From the NCBI GenBank assembly GCA_045629305.1, contig JAZQQZ010000014.1:1-14425 (forward strand): 14,425 nt of DNA, read 5' to 3'. A program made the translations under genes and the position numbers. Positions 1 to 6,045 of this stretch are shown in pieces (the first letter of the stretch is position 1; each line of letters opens with the position of its first letter). The notes beneath the pieces were generated by a model, which did not search any database, was not told where the DNA came from, and saw nothing but the letters and a program-made list of their open reading frames with translations. The DNA comes from UBA1227 sp045629305 (GTDB taxonomy: Bacteria > Bacillota > Clostridia > Oscillospirales > Acutalibacteraceae).

Positions 1-33
1 TACAACTACTGCAATAATTAGCTTCTTTTTCAT
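1..33 (-). CDS. 5' end of a probable secreted or lipoprotein gene (partial)
   Basis: An ATG at 33-31 opens a minus-strand frame that runs off the left edge of the window. The 11 visible codons read MKKKLIIAVVV, a lysine-rich n-region followed by a hydrophobic stretch, which is how a Sec signal peptide or lipoprotein signal begins. An AGAGG ribosome site lies at a normal distance upstream, around 40-46. Length, cleavage site and function are outside the window. The two lipoprotein genes to its right start almost identically (MKKF...), so a third exported protein is plausible but unproven. Confidence 0.6.
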   Translation of the reverse strand, partial: MKKKLIIAVVV

Positions 34-105
34 ATCAAAACCTCTTTTCAAAATCTATTCGATTACTTATACGATTAAATATTTAAAACGGCTAATAACA
101 TTCTA

Positions 106-135
106 ATTATACCCCACATATCTCCCCAAATGCAA
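106..135 (-). promoter_or_regulatory. Candidate sigma-A promoter for the left-edge gene
   Basis: On the minus strand a perfect TATAAT lies at 111-106. An imperfect -35 (TTGCAT, 135-130) sits 18 bp upstream, immediately after the terminator at 137-166. The -10 is about 70 bp before the partial gene's ATG. The -35 is weak, so this is tentative. Confidence 0.4.
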
Positions 136-136
136 C

Positions 137-166
137 AAAGCGCCAGCACTTCCGTGCCAGCGCTTT
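137..166 (-). terminator. Rho-independent terminator of the DUF4230 operon
   Basis: Arms of 13 bases (137-149 and 154-166) enclose a four-base loop. Read as minus-strand RNA, the stem pairs fully: two positions that would be C/A mismatches on the plus strand become G-U wobbles, and the loop reads GGAA, a GNRA tetraloop. A short U-containing tail (UUUGUUG) follows. The G-U pairs favour the minus strand as the functional one, so this should end the unit whose last stop codon is at 257. Confidence 0.8.
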
Positions 167-256
167 TAATATTACTGTTCAATTTTAGATGCATCAGGAA
201 AATAATACATTTTACAGTATGCCATTAAAGCAAAGCGTTATTTAAATTATTAGAAA

Positions 257-943
257 TTACTTCTTTGTTGTAGCAGATGCCTCAGTTGCTTTTTCTGTTA
301 CAATTTCAGTTGTGGTTTCTTTAGGATTGTCTTTTTCTTTTTTGCCGTCTATAACCCAAGTAATCGTATATTCAGCGCCATTCTGTTCGCCTATTTTGTC
401 AATATAATTTTTGATTATTTGTTTAGCCCTATTCTGTGCTAACTTAAGCATATCATCGCTTGCTTCAGCTCTTTCTCTCATGCGTTCCTTGCCTTTTTCA
501 AGAGCTTGATCTTTATAGTCCTGTGGATTTTCACCTTTCTTCCAACCATCTTTTGATTCATATGATACTCTTTGATTGCTTTTAACATTTGCAACATCTA
601 AAACTTTTGCCTTTGGCATAGTTATAGTTACTTTAGTACCATTTACTTTTGCCTTAACTTCCGATACATTTATTCCTAATTTCATATATCCGTTATAACT
701 TATCCAATACTGTTTTGGCTTTTCGCCAAGTTTTTCTGCATCTTTATAATAATATCCGACATTATTATATTCGAGTTCTAATGTTGCCAGTTCACAAAGA
801 TCAGTAGCCAACATTTCAGTTAGTTCTTCAGAAGTAAGTTTTGATTGTAATTCGTCAGCCCCTTCTTCGCTATCTTTTTTATTACAAGCCGTAAGAGAAA
901 ATACAATCAAGAAAACCATTAATATAGATACAAACTTTTTCAT
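257..943 (-). CDS. DUF4230-like lipoprotein
   Basis: A 228-residue protein with a lipoprotein signal (residues 1-20, lipobox LTAC, Cys20 as the lipidation site), so it should be anchored on the outer face of the membrane. Residues about 45-200 fit the DUF4230 pattern: an ELATLELEY strand, a SYNGYMKLGINVSEV segment, a TITMPKAKVLDV segment, then a charged helix (about 140-182) and a terminal strand EYTITWVID. The C-terminus (about 202-228) is a low-complexity Thr/Glu/Lys tail. Function of the family is not established. The start is supported by TAAGGAGC upstream, where the stop of the preceding gene forms part of the ribosome site (14-bp gap), implying coupled translation. The neighbouring gene encodes a membrane-spanning paralogue. 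I am confident of the gene and lipoprotein, fairly confident of the family. Confidence 0.85.
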   Translation of the reverse strand: MKKFVSILMVFLIVFSLTACNKKDSEEGADELQSKLTSEELTEMLATDLCELATLELEYNNVGYYYKDAEKLGEKPKQYWISYNGYMKLGINVSEVKAKVNGTKVTITMPKAKVLDVANVKSNQRVSYESKDGWKKGENPQDYKDQALEKGKERMRERAEASDDMLKLAQNRAKQIIKNYIDKIGEQNGAEYTITWVIDGKKEKDNPKETTTEIVTEKATEASATTKK

Positions 944-957
944 TTCTCTTCAGCTCC

Positions 958-1836
958 TTACTCAAAAATTATGTCATAGTCTTCTAACATAAACGGTTTT
1001 AAGAATCCTCTAACCAAACTTTTAAGATTAGATTCTCCAATTTCTATATATTTGTCTTTCAATTTATTTTGTGCATCTTTCTCACAAAACTTTATCGCAT
1101 CAACAGGGTCATAATTTTTTTCGGCTTTTTTATCTACATAAATTTTTTCGCATAGTTCAACATCTTCAACAGTGCACTTAAGCTCCGGAAGTTTTACTAT
1201 ATACGCTTTACTTTCTTTATCAACTTCATATGTAATTTCTTCAGCATCGCACCAAACAACAGCCGTGCCTTCATATCTTAAGTGATACAATACTTTTTTA
1301 TCTACTTTCTTTTTTTCCTTATCGTCTAGTTCTGCGTAATTTGCAACCAATTTCTTATCATTATCAATGGTTGCCACAGAAGAAAAAGGAATTTTAAAAG
1401 TACGTAATTCTGCGATTTTAATTACATCTATTGGCGTTGTTGCTGCTCCAGAATCCTGTTTCACAGGCTTGTCGAGTAAGAGTTGAAGTAAAACCACTAC
1501 TGCTATCACTAATACGATAACAATTATAAGAACAATCAATTTGCGCTTTATACTTTTTTCCTTTTTAATTTTTTTCTTATCTCTTTCTTTTCTTTCCTTT
1601 TCTTTAGATGACGACTCCGAAGTAGTTAATTCCTTTGGTTCGGTTTTGTCCTTATCGTCCTCTTGAAGTTTTTCAATGAGTTTATTTTTAGTTTTTTCTT
1701 TTGTTTCTTTAGCCTTTATAGCTAAATTCTCTTTAAAATCATCAGCTTTATCGCCAATGTCATCTTTGAGTTCATCAAGCTTTTCATCAAGATTATCTTT
1801 AAACTCTTCCTTGATCTCTTCCAATTGCTCTTTCAT
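958..1836 (-). CDS. Membrane protein with charged N-terminal coil and DUF4230-like C-terminal domain
   Basis: A 292-residue protein with no signal peptide. Residues 1-95 are almost entirely Lys/Glu/Asp with heptad-like spacing and look like a long charged helix or coil. Residues 99-121 are one strongly hydrophobic segment preceded by KSIKRK, which by the positive-inside rule puts the N-terminus in the cytoplasm and the C-terminus outside. Residues about 140-292 can be lined up with the downstream lipoprotein: an LRTFKIPFSSV strand, a YHLRYEGTAVVW segment, an AYIVKLPELKCTVEDVE segment, then a charged helix and a final strand (YDIIFE). I therefore call it a diverged DUF4230-like domain; the alignment is by eye. 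Start codon ATG is preceded by a full AGGAGG. It heads a two-gene unit with a good promoter at 1881-1909. Function unknown. Confidence 0.8.
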   Translation of the reverse strand: MKEQLEEIKEEFKDNLDEKLDELKDDIGDKADDFKENLAIKAKETKEKTKNKLIEKLQEDDKDKTEPKELTTSESSSKEKERKERDKKKIKKEKSIKRKLIVLIIVIVLVIAVVVLLQLLLDKPVKQDSGAATTPIDVIKIAELRTFKIPFSSVATIDNDKKLVANYAELDDKEKKKVDKKVLYHLRYEGTAVVWCDAEEITYEVDKESKAYIVKLPELKCTVEDVELCEKIYVDKKAEKNYDPVDAIKFCEKDAQNKLKDKYIEIGESNLKSLVRGFLKPFMLEDYDIIFE

Positions 1837-1880
1837 ATTTCCTCCTGATAGTTTAAATGTTTGCTTTAATATTTAAATAT

Positions 1881-1909
1881 ATAATATCAAATAGCAATGT
1901 TGATTTCAA
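1881..1909 (-). promoter_or_regulatory. Sigma-A promoter for the DUF4230 operon
   Basis: On the minus strand, TTGAAA (1909-1904) and TATTAT (1886-1881) each match the vegetative consensus at 5 of 6 positions, with the ideal 17-bp spacer. The start codon of the first gene is about 45 bp downstream. The -35 box begins three bases from the T-tract of the preceding unit's terminator. Confidence 0.7.
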
Positions 1910-1914
1910 ACAAA

Positions 1915-1945
1915 AAGGCATCTCCTCGTTTTGGGGAGATGCCTT
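1915..1945 (-). terminator. Terminator after the hendecad-repeat lipoprotein gene
   Basis: An 11-bp perfect stem (1915-1925 with 1935-1945) with a 9-base loop starts five bases past the stop codon at 1951. On the minus strand it is followed by TTTGTTTG, adequate for intrinsic termination. The plus-strand version is also stable and is followed by a T-rich run, but no plus-strand gene enters it. Confidence 0.85.
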
Positions 1946-1950
1946 CTTAT

Positions 1951-2658
1951 TTATTTGTTTAAATCAAGTATTTCATCTACATCATCTTCGCCATCGTAGA
2001 AGTCACCGTAGATGTCATCATAATCATCATATAGATCTGACCATGCATCAGAATATTCATCATACATGTCACTCCAGTTATCACTGTACATGTCATACAT
2101 ATCGCTCCATGCATCTGCGACTTTGTCATAGTTGTAAAGATCATAGCCATCTTTGATTATATCATCATATTTTCTATAGATATCCTTGTATAAATCATCC
2201 CACTCATTATAGAAATCTTTTAATGCATCGTCCCAAGCATCATAGCAATCTTTTATTGCTTTATTCCATTCGCTATAATCCTTTAAGCCAATGTCTTTTG
2301 CTATCATCTTATAATATGCAATAGTATATTCTCTTATTCTTGCATAAAAGTCTTTTGCTGCAGTAATAGAAGATTCATACCACTTTTTAATATTCTCAAG
2401 TACCTTATTATAATCATCAAAATTGTTTACTTTTTCATTAATTTTTTCTATTTCTGCCTTCATATCAGTTGCAGTTTTAGTTTCATCTTCTTCTATTGCA
2501 GTTTCAATTTCTTCGAATGTCTTATACTTAACTACTTTTGAAGATTTCTTTGTTGTGCTACCAGATGGTTGCCCATTCGTTTCCTGTTGATTGTTACCAC
2601 AAGAAGCAAACGAAGCAACAATAACAATGCTAAGTATGATTGCTATAAACTTTTTCAT
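1951..2658 (-). CDS. Lipoprotein with C-terminal aromatic/acidic 11-residue repeats
   Basis: A 235-residue protein. Residues 1-20 form a lipoprotein signal with lipobox FASC (Cys20). A Gln/Ser/Thr/Lys linker (21-45) is followed by a charged helical region (about 46-130). From residue 131 the protein is built of 11-residue units, each opening with Trp or Tyr: W131, W142, W153, Y164, Y175, then after a 9-residue unit W184, W195, W206, Y217. Typical units are WDDLYKDIYRK and WSDMYDEYSDA. Eleven-residue periodicity is that of a hendecad coil, here unusually rich in Trp/Tyr and Asp and strongly negative towards the end. No family is recognised. The ATG directly follows the TAA of the Mor-family gene, with AAAGGGG inside that gene as ribosome site, so translation is probably coupled. 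A calcium- or cation-dependent surface role can be imagined from the acidic side chains, but nothing proves it. Confidence 0.85.
   Translation of the reverse strand: MKKFIAIILSIVIVASFASCGNNQQETNGQPSGSTTKKSSKVVKYKTFEEIETAIEEDETKTATDMKAEIEKINEKVNNFDDYNKVLENIKKWYESSITAAKDFYARIREYTIAYYKMIAKDIGLKDYSEWNKAIKDCYDAWDDALKDFYNEWDDLYKDIYRKYDDIIKDGYDLYNYDKVADAWSDMYDMYSDNWSDMYDEYSDAWSDLYDDYDDIYGDFYDGEDDVDEILDLNK
1978..2268 (-). repeat. Hendecad repeat region (nine units)
   Basis: The DNA encodes residues 131-227 of the lipoprotein as successive 11-residue units, one of them shortened to 9 (residues 175-183). The last complete units (184-194, 195-205, 206-216) are nearly identical (WSDMYDMYSDN, WSDMYDEYSDA, WSDLYDDYDDI). 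The earlier ones (from 131, 142, 153, 164) keep the opening aromatic and the K-D pair but differ elsewhere, so two rounds of duplication are likely. Confidence 0.75.
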
Positions 2659-2949
2659 TTAAATATCCCCTTTACTTTTTGTAATGATATTGCGTATCCA
2701 TTTTTCTGAGTAGTTGAATTTGGTGGCTAATTGCTTGATGTTAGAGCCATCATATTCAGCTACGATGAGTTTCTCTATGAATTCACGGGAGTAGAAGTGG
2801 ACCGGGAACGATATTTGCTGACCGTGGTAGGCAGCATGTAGAGTTCTCGCTGCGTCCACTCCAAGTAAATTTGCAATATCAGCATAAATACCGCATAGGT
2901 CATTTGGCTCAAATTTACTTGGGTCCAAATTGATCACGCCTTCCTTCAT
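2659..2949 (-). CDS. Mor transcription activator family protein
   Basis: A 96-residue protein resembling the Mor/C family, named for the phage Mu middle-operon regulator and also found on clostridial chromosomes. Residues about 12-55 match the dimerisation part (IYADIANLLGVDAARTLHAA followed by HGQQISFPV). Residues about 65-90 match the helix-turn-helix (YDGSNIKQLATKFNYSEKWI followed by RNI). Family members bind an imperfect dyad as dimers. The start is fixed by AGGAGGTG eight bases upstream. The stop codon TAA touches the ATG of the repeat lipoprotein with no gap, so the two are one unit. No phage genes are nearby, which argues for a domesticated regulator. Its target is unknown; its own upstream region, which contains inverted repeats, is an obvious candidate. 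Confidence 0.85.
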   Translation of the reverse strand: MKEGVINLDPSKFEPNDLCGIYADIANLLGVDAARTLHAAYHGQQISFPVHFYSREFIEKLIVAEYDGSNIKQLATKFNYSEKWIRNIITKSKGDI

Positions 2950-2978
2950 AGAAATACACCTCCTATTTTAAATGATGG

Positions 2979-3043
2979 ATACGGAAGTATGTAGGGACAA
3001 AGTTCCTTGCAAAATTCCATATCCTCATAACAGGAGATGTAAA
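2979..3043 (-). promoter_or_regulatory. Inverted repeats and weak promoter upstream of the Mor-family gene
   Basis: The 136-bp region before the Mor-family gene holds an 8-bp imperfect inverted repeat (3018-3025 and 3032-3039, 7 of 8 pairs, 6-base spacer) and a smaller ATAC/GTAT dyad (2979-2982 and 2987-2990). On the minus strand a TTTACA -35-like box (3043-3038) overlaps the first repeat and has only a poor -10 (TGGAAT) 18 bp downstream. A weak promoter with a dyad over its -35 is what a self-regulating activator might use, but this is inference. Confidence 0.35.
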
Positions 3044-3053
3044 ATACGCGAAA

Positions 3054-3083
3054 AAAGAACCCCCAAAAATTTGAGGGTTCTTT
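3054..3083 (-). terminator. Terminator of the cobalt/nickel transporter operon
   Basis: Arms at 3054-3067 and 3070-3083 can pair over up to 14 positions in minus-strand RNA, including one U-G wobble that is a C/A mismatch on the plus strand. The innermost pairs would open to form the loop. The hairpin lies two bases past the cbiO stop and is followed by a run of T on the minus strand. Confidence 0.85.
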
Positions 3084-3085
3084 GA

Positions 3086-3805
3086 CTATTTCTTTTGCAT
3101 ACAGAATGGGAGTTCCATATGATTTTGTTCGAGTAGAGTTTTGTCGGTTAGGATGTCTTGGGTAGGGGCATCCTTGATGATTTGGCCATCGTGCATGAGA
3201 ATGACACGGTCGCAGGTGTCGAGAATCATGTCAAGGTCATGAGATGCGATAATCTTGGTGGTATCGAGCTTGTTGATTGCATTGATTACAGTTCTGCGGT
3301 TCTGTGGGTCAAGTGCAATGGATGGCTCATCCATGAGTACTATCTTAGGACGCATGGTGAGGATGGTGGCGATGGCTGCCATCCTCTTTTCACCGCCGGA
3401 GATCTTGTGGTTGTACTTGTGCTTGAGATATGTGAGACCGAGTTCTTCTAGGACCTCATCTACCCTGTTCTCTGCCTCCTCTTTGGTATGACCATAGTTT
3501 AGAGGGCCGAACATCATATCATCGAAGACTGTTGGCATAAACATCTGATTGTCGGAGTCCTGGAAGACGAAGCCGAGCTTACGACGGATCTCCGGCACAG
3601 TTTCTTTAGTGAGAGTAAGATCTTCAACTTTGATTGTACCCTCGTGTGGAAGGAGTCCAAGGAGAACTTTCATAAGTGTGGACTTACCAGCACCGTTGCA
3701 GCCGATGAGGCCTACAGACTCGCCATCTTCAATCTTGATATTTATGTTCTCTAAGGCCTTTGTACCTTTTTCATATGAAAAATTGACATCTTTAAGTTCT
3801 AGCAT
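3086..3805 (-). CDS. cbiO: ECF cobalt/nickel transporter ATPase CbiO
   Basis: A 239-residue ABC ATPase of normal length for the A-component of an energy-coupling-factor transporter. It powers uptake of Co2+ (or Ni2+) through the CbiM/CbiQ membrane proteins. All motifs are present: Walker A GCNGAGKST (35-43), Q-loop at Gln82 (FQDSDNQMF), signature ISGGEKR (135-141), Walker B IVLMDEP (155-161, catalytic Glu160) and the switch His189 (ASHDLD). Its ATG lies inside the end of the upstream fusion gene (7-bp overlap), with AGGAGGG as ribosome site, so the two are translated together. With one CbiO the ATPase is presumably a homodimer. A terminator follows immediately. Metal specificity cannot be read from this subunit. 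Confidence 0.93.
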   Translation of the reverse strand: MLELKDVNFSYEKGTKALENINIKIEDGESVGLIGCNGAGKSTLMKVLLGLLPHEGTIKVEDLTLTKETVPEIRRKLGFVFQDSDNQMFMPTVFDDMMFGPLNYGHTKEEAENRVDEVLEELGLTYLKHKYNHKISGGEKRMAAIATILTMRPKIVLMDEPSIALDPQNRRTVINAINKLDTTKIIASHDLDMILDTCDRVILMHDGQIIKDAPTQDILTDKTLLEQNHMELPFCMQKK

Positions 3806-5475
3806 TTTGGTCCCTCCTTTTTAGTATTTACGCCATATCCGCGTAGTTGCATGCTGTTATATATCTCTGTTGCTTTATCCATAGAGCGAAGAAGAAGTTG
3901 GCCGAGGAAAGAACCCCATGCCTTAGGCGCTACGCCCTTCTGCTTCGGTGCTCTGAGATGATATGCATCAGTCATTATTGAAACCTCTTTGGTAAGTACC
4001 CCTATGTATCTGTATGTTAGGAGTAGAAGGGTTACAAGGATCTTCGGGAAATGAATTTTGCGAAGATCATTGCAGAGGTTGTCTATTGGTGTCGTTGCAA
4101 TGAAGATGAAAGACATCATGAGCGAGAGAATGCCTTTCAGCATCAGTGTGAACATTGAGATAAAACCAATGTCCCCTTCAATTATTGGATTGAATATGCC
4201 TACCATTAGGATGAAAGGCATGATGATGCGAAGCTTATAGAAGCAAGTGGATATTTTAGTCTTGGCAAGAATGTAGATTGCTATCGGAATTATTGCCATG
4301 AGAAGTAGCGGAATGAAATGATATTTATCGAATGATACAACTATATAAATATAGATTATCGTTGCGATGAGTTTCAGAATTGGAGGCAACTTATGGATTA
4401 TTGTATCTCCAGCTGCCATCTCATCTATCTGACTTAGTTCACTCAAAGCGTTCTCCGCCTTGTTCTTTCCACTTGGTTTCTTGATTATTGAAATGATTAT
4501 AAATACAAGAGCAACTATGCCGGCACCGATTATTCCGGAGAATGTTGTACCTACTATGCTGTCACTGTCCTTGAAGGCATAGTCAGGTAGGAACGCAAGG
4601 TTTTCCTGAATAATCTGTGCCTTAGTAGCGGCGTCACTGGTGATACCGTAGTTGTCTTCACTGATTTTCATCTGCTCGAAGATGGACCACTCGAGTCCAT
4701 CTGGATTGCTGCTGGCGAGGAGTGACACTCCTCCGCCTATGACCAGTGTCGCCGCAATTATAACTATAAGTGTGGTTGCAAGCGGGAGTCTGTCCTTCTT
4801 CGCAGTCTCGCAGTGCCACTCTGGCTTCGGAATGAGGTCCTTAATAATTGTAGGTCTTGCCTCATATATGAAAAGAAGTATTGCAGATGTTATAAGTCCC
4901 TCTACAAGACCTATTGCAAGATGAATTGGCTGCATTATAGTAACGAAAGCAGCAAATGGAAGTTCAGTCACCTTAGAAAGTGTCGTTTCGAGGCAGACTG
5001 AGAATGCTCCAAGCTGAAGTGTTAAAATACAGCCAAGGACTGGCGCTAATGTCAGCTTAGTCCTGTCTTTAAGTTTAGTTTTCATTATCGGTCGCCAGAT
5101 TAGATAGTATCCGACGAAGCAACCATAGAAGGCCATGTTCCAGATATTCGCTCCGAGGGCCAGAAGGCCTCCATCAGCGAAGAACAGACATTGTATGGTA
5201 AGAATCACTATCATAGATAAGAAGCCGGCAAACGGCCCGAGGAGCGACGTCAGGAGCATGCCTCCGCATATGTGGCCAGATGCTCCTGTGCCAGGAATGG
5301 TAAAGTTTACCATCTGGCCAGCGAATACAAGCGCTGCAGTCACAGCCATAGTTGGCAACCTGCTGGTGTCATCATCATTTTTAAGTTTTATTGTACTTGC
5401 ACCCCCTGCCACTGCCGACAGGCCATACATAGTAGTTGCCACTGCCGGTGACAACAGCGCATCCGCCATATGCAT
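3799..5475 (-). CDS. cbiM: CbiM-PDGLE(CbiN-like)-CbiQ fusion, ECF cobalt/nickel transporter membrane subunit
   Basis: A 558-residue polytopic protein joining three parts usually made separately. Residues 1-215 are the metal-binding S-component CbiM: it starts MHMADALLSP, placing His2 for metal coordination with the N-terminus, and has the second ligand in SGHICGGML (His68). Residues about 229-332 form a PDGLE/CbiN-like part: a membrane segment, the SNPDGLEW motif (258-263), an extracytoplasmic loop and a second membrane segment. Residues about 355-550 are the CbiQ T-component, with several membrane segments and the coupling motifs near AYHLRAP (504-510) and QLRGYG (543-548). The start is chosen at the first Met because AGGAGG is seven bases upstream and the M-H start is functional; the next Met is two codons later. 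CbiO follows with an overlap. I infer cobalt as substrate, but NikMNQ proteins look alike. Confidence 0.92.
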   Translation of the reverse strand: MHMADALLSPAVATTMYGLSAVAGGASTIKLKNDDDTSRLPTMAVTAALVFAGQMVNFTIPGTGASGHICGGMLLTSLLGPFAGFLSMIVILTIQCLFFADGGLLALGANIWNMAFYGCFVGYYLIWRPIMKTKLKDRTKLTLAPVLGCILTLQLGAFSVCLETTLSKVTELPFAAFVTIMQPIHLAIGLVEGLITSAILLFIYEARPTIIKDLIPKPEWHCETAKKDRLPLATTLIVIIAATLVIGGGVSLLASSNPDGLEWSIFEQMKISEDNYGITSDAATKAQIIQENLAFLPDYAFKDSDSIVGTTFSGIIGAGIVALVFIIISIIKKPSGKNKAENALSELSQIDEMAAGDTIIHKLPPILKLIATIIYIYIVVSFDKYHFIPLLLMAIIPIAIYILAKTKISTCFYKLRIIMPFILMVGIFNPIIEGDIGFISMFTLMLKGILSLMMSFIFIATTPIDNLCNDLRKIHFPKILVTLLLLTYRYIGVLTKEVSIMTDAYHLRAPKQKGVAPKAWGSFLGQLLLRSMDKATEIYNSMQLRGYGVNTKKEGPKC

Positions 5476-5508
5476 ATGGTTGCCTCCTTTACGTGTTTTA
5501 CTTTATCT

Positions 5509-5537
5509 ATTTTATATAGAAAAAAATCCCCCTACAA
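5509..5537 (-). promoter_or_regulatory. Candidate promoter for the cobalt/nickel transporter operon
   Basis: On the minus strand TAAAAT (5514-5509, 5 of 6) lies 17 bp after TTGTAG (5537-5532, 3 of 6). The -35 falls inside the terminator hairpin of the previous operon. Only about 33 bp separate the -10 from the start codon, so there is no room for a cobalamin riboswitch in the leader. The weak -35 keeps confidence low. Confidence 0.35.
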
Positions 5538-5552
5538 GCCTAGTAGGGGGAT
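5526..5552 (-). terminator. Terminator of the redox operon
   Basis: A perfect 10-bp stem (5526-5535 with 5543-5552), including a five G-C block, has a 7-base loop and a T-run on the minus strand. It begins 19 bp past the stop of the DUF4870-like gene and is the only hairpin of this quality between 11160 and 5526, so the five genes probably share one transcript. Confidence 0.9.
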
Positions 5553-5571
5553 ACTTTTTATATTATTTTCT

Positions 5572-6030
5572 TTATTGCTGCGTATCGTTGTTATTATTTG
5601 TATTGTTACCATTTGGTTTCTTTGCCTTAGTGCTAGTTGTGTAAAGGATGTTAAACTTGCCAATAATTGGAAGTTCTTTAGCCTTTCCATCAATAGCATT
5701 TATTATACCGAGAAGTATAAATAGGAAAAGAAGGATTGAGAAAAGTCCTGAAAGAATTGCTGCAACAGTAGATGAGAAACCAGAGATGATTCCAAATACC
5801 ACTGATGAAATTACTTCCACAGCAAAAAGCACTGCTCCCTGATTTGCGTGGAACTGAGCAAATCTAGACTTTTTTGCAGCAAGAATAGGAATCACAACGA
5901 GAAAGCTGAAATATGAAAGCACTGCATATACTTTGTTGGCTGCGATATCATTAGGATTCATCTTAAGCGTATAGTCTGGGGTATCAAGAATGCGCTTTAC
6001 TTTGTCTGCAAAAGTTTCTTTGTTTTCCAA
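5572..6030 (-). CDS. Small DUF4870/Tic20-like membrane protein (TTG start)
   Basis: A 152-residue protein with three hydrophobic segments (about 34-51, 64-84 and 88-112). The segment NDIAANKVYAVLSYFSFLVV followed by KSRFAQFHANQGAVL, and the INAIDGKAKELPIIGKFNIL stretch after the last helix, are typical of the DUF4870 (Tic20-like) family, whose function in bacteria is not established. The tail from residue 131 is soluble and ends in an Asn-rich run. The start codon is TTG (6030-6028), eight bases after a perfect AGGAGG; no in-frame ATG lies near. It is the last gene of the redox operon, 15 bp after the previous stop and just before the terminator. Whether it helps anchor the soluble flavoenzymes to the membrane is a guess. 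Confidence 0.8.
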   Translation of the reverse strand: MENKETFADKVKRILDTPDYTLKMNPNDIAANKVYAVLSYFSFLVVIPILAAKKSRFAQFHANQGAVLFAVEVISSVVFGIISGFSSTVAAILSGLFSILLFLFILLGIINAIDGKAKELPIIGKFNILYTTSTKAKKPNGNNTNNNNDTQQ

Positions 6031-6045
6031 AATTTACGCCTCCTA

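Noticed and set aside
172..225. A 17-codon minus-strand ORF (MAYCKMYYFPDASKIEQ) between the DUF4230 lipoprotein gene and its terminator
   Set aside because: There is no ribosome site before the ATG, it is very short, and it resembles nothing I recognise. It could be chance or a decayed remnant.
1857..2156. A plus-strand frame with His-rich translation opposite the repeat lipoprotein
   Set aside because: The histidines come from the complement of the repeated Asp/Tyr/Trp codons. It also runs through the terminator hairpin.
1978..2268. The regular DNA repeats in the lipoprotein gene as a CRISPR array
   Set aside because: The repeat period is 33 bp of coding DNA in frame, without constant repeats separated by unique spacers.
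2659..2949. The Mor-family gene as evidence of an inserted prophage
   Set aside because: No integrase, structural, lysis or replication genes and no attachment-site repeats are seen around it. Mor-family genes also occur alone on chromosomes.
5476..5571. Possible cobalamin riboswitch before the cobalt/nickel transporter operon
   Set aside because: The region is under 100 bp and is taken up by a terminator and promoter-like boxes. A cobalamin riboswitch needs about 200 nt and a B12-box, which I do not see.
5135..5644. A 169-codon plus-strand frame opposite cbiM
   Set aside because: It crosses the cbiM start, the intergenic terminator and part of the next gene, and has no recognisable protein features. 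It is a shadow frame.
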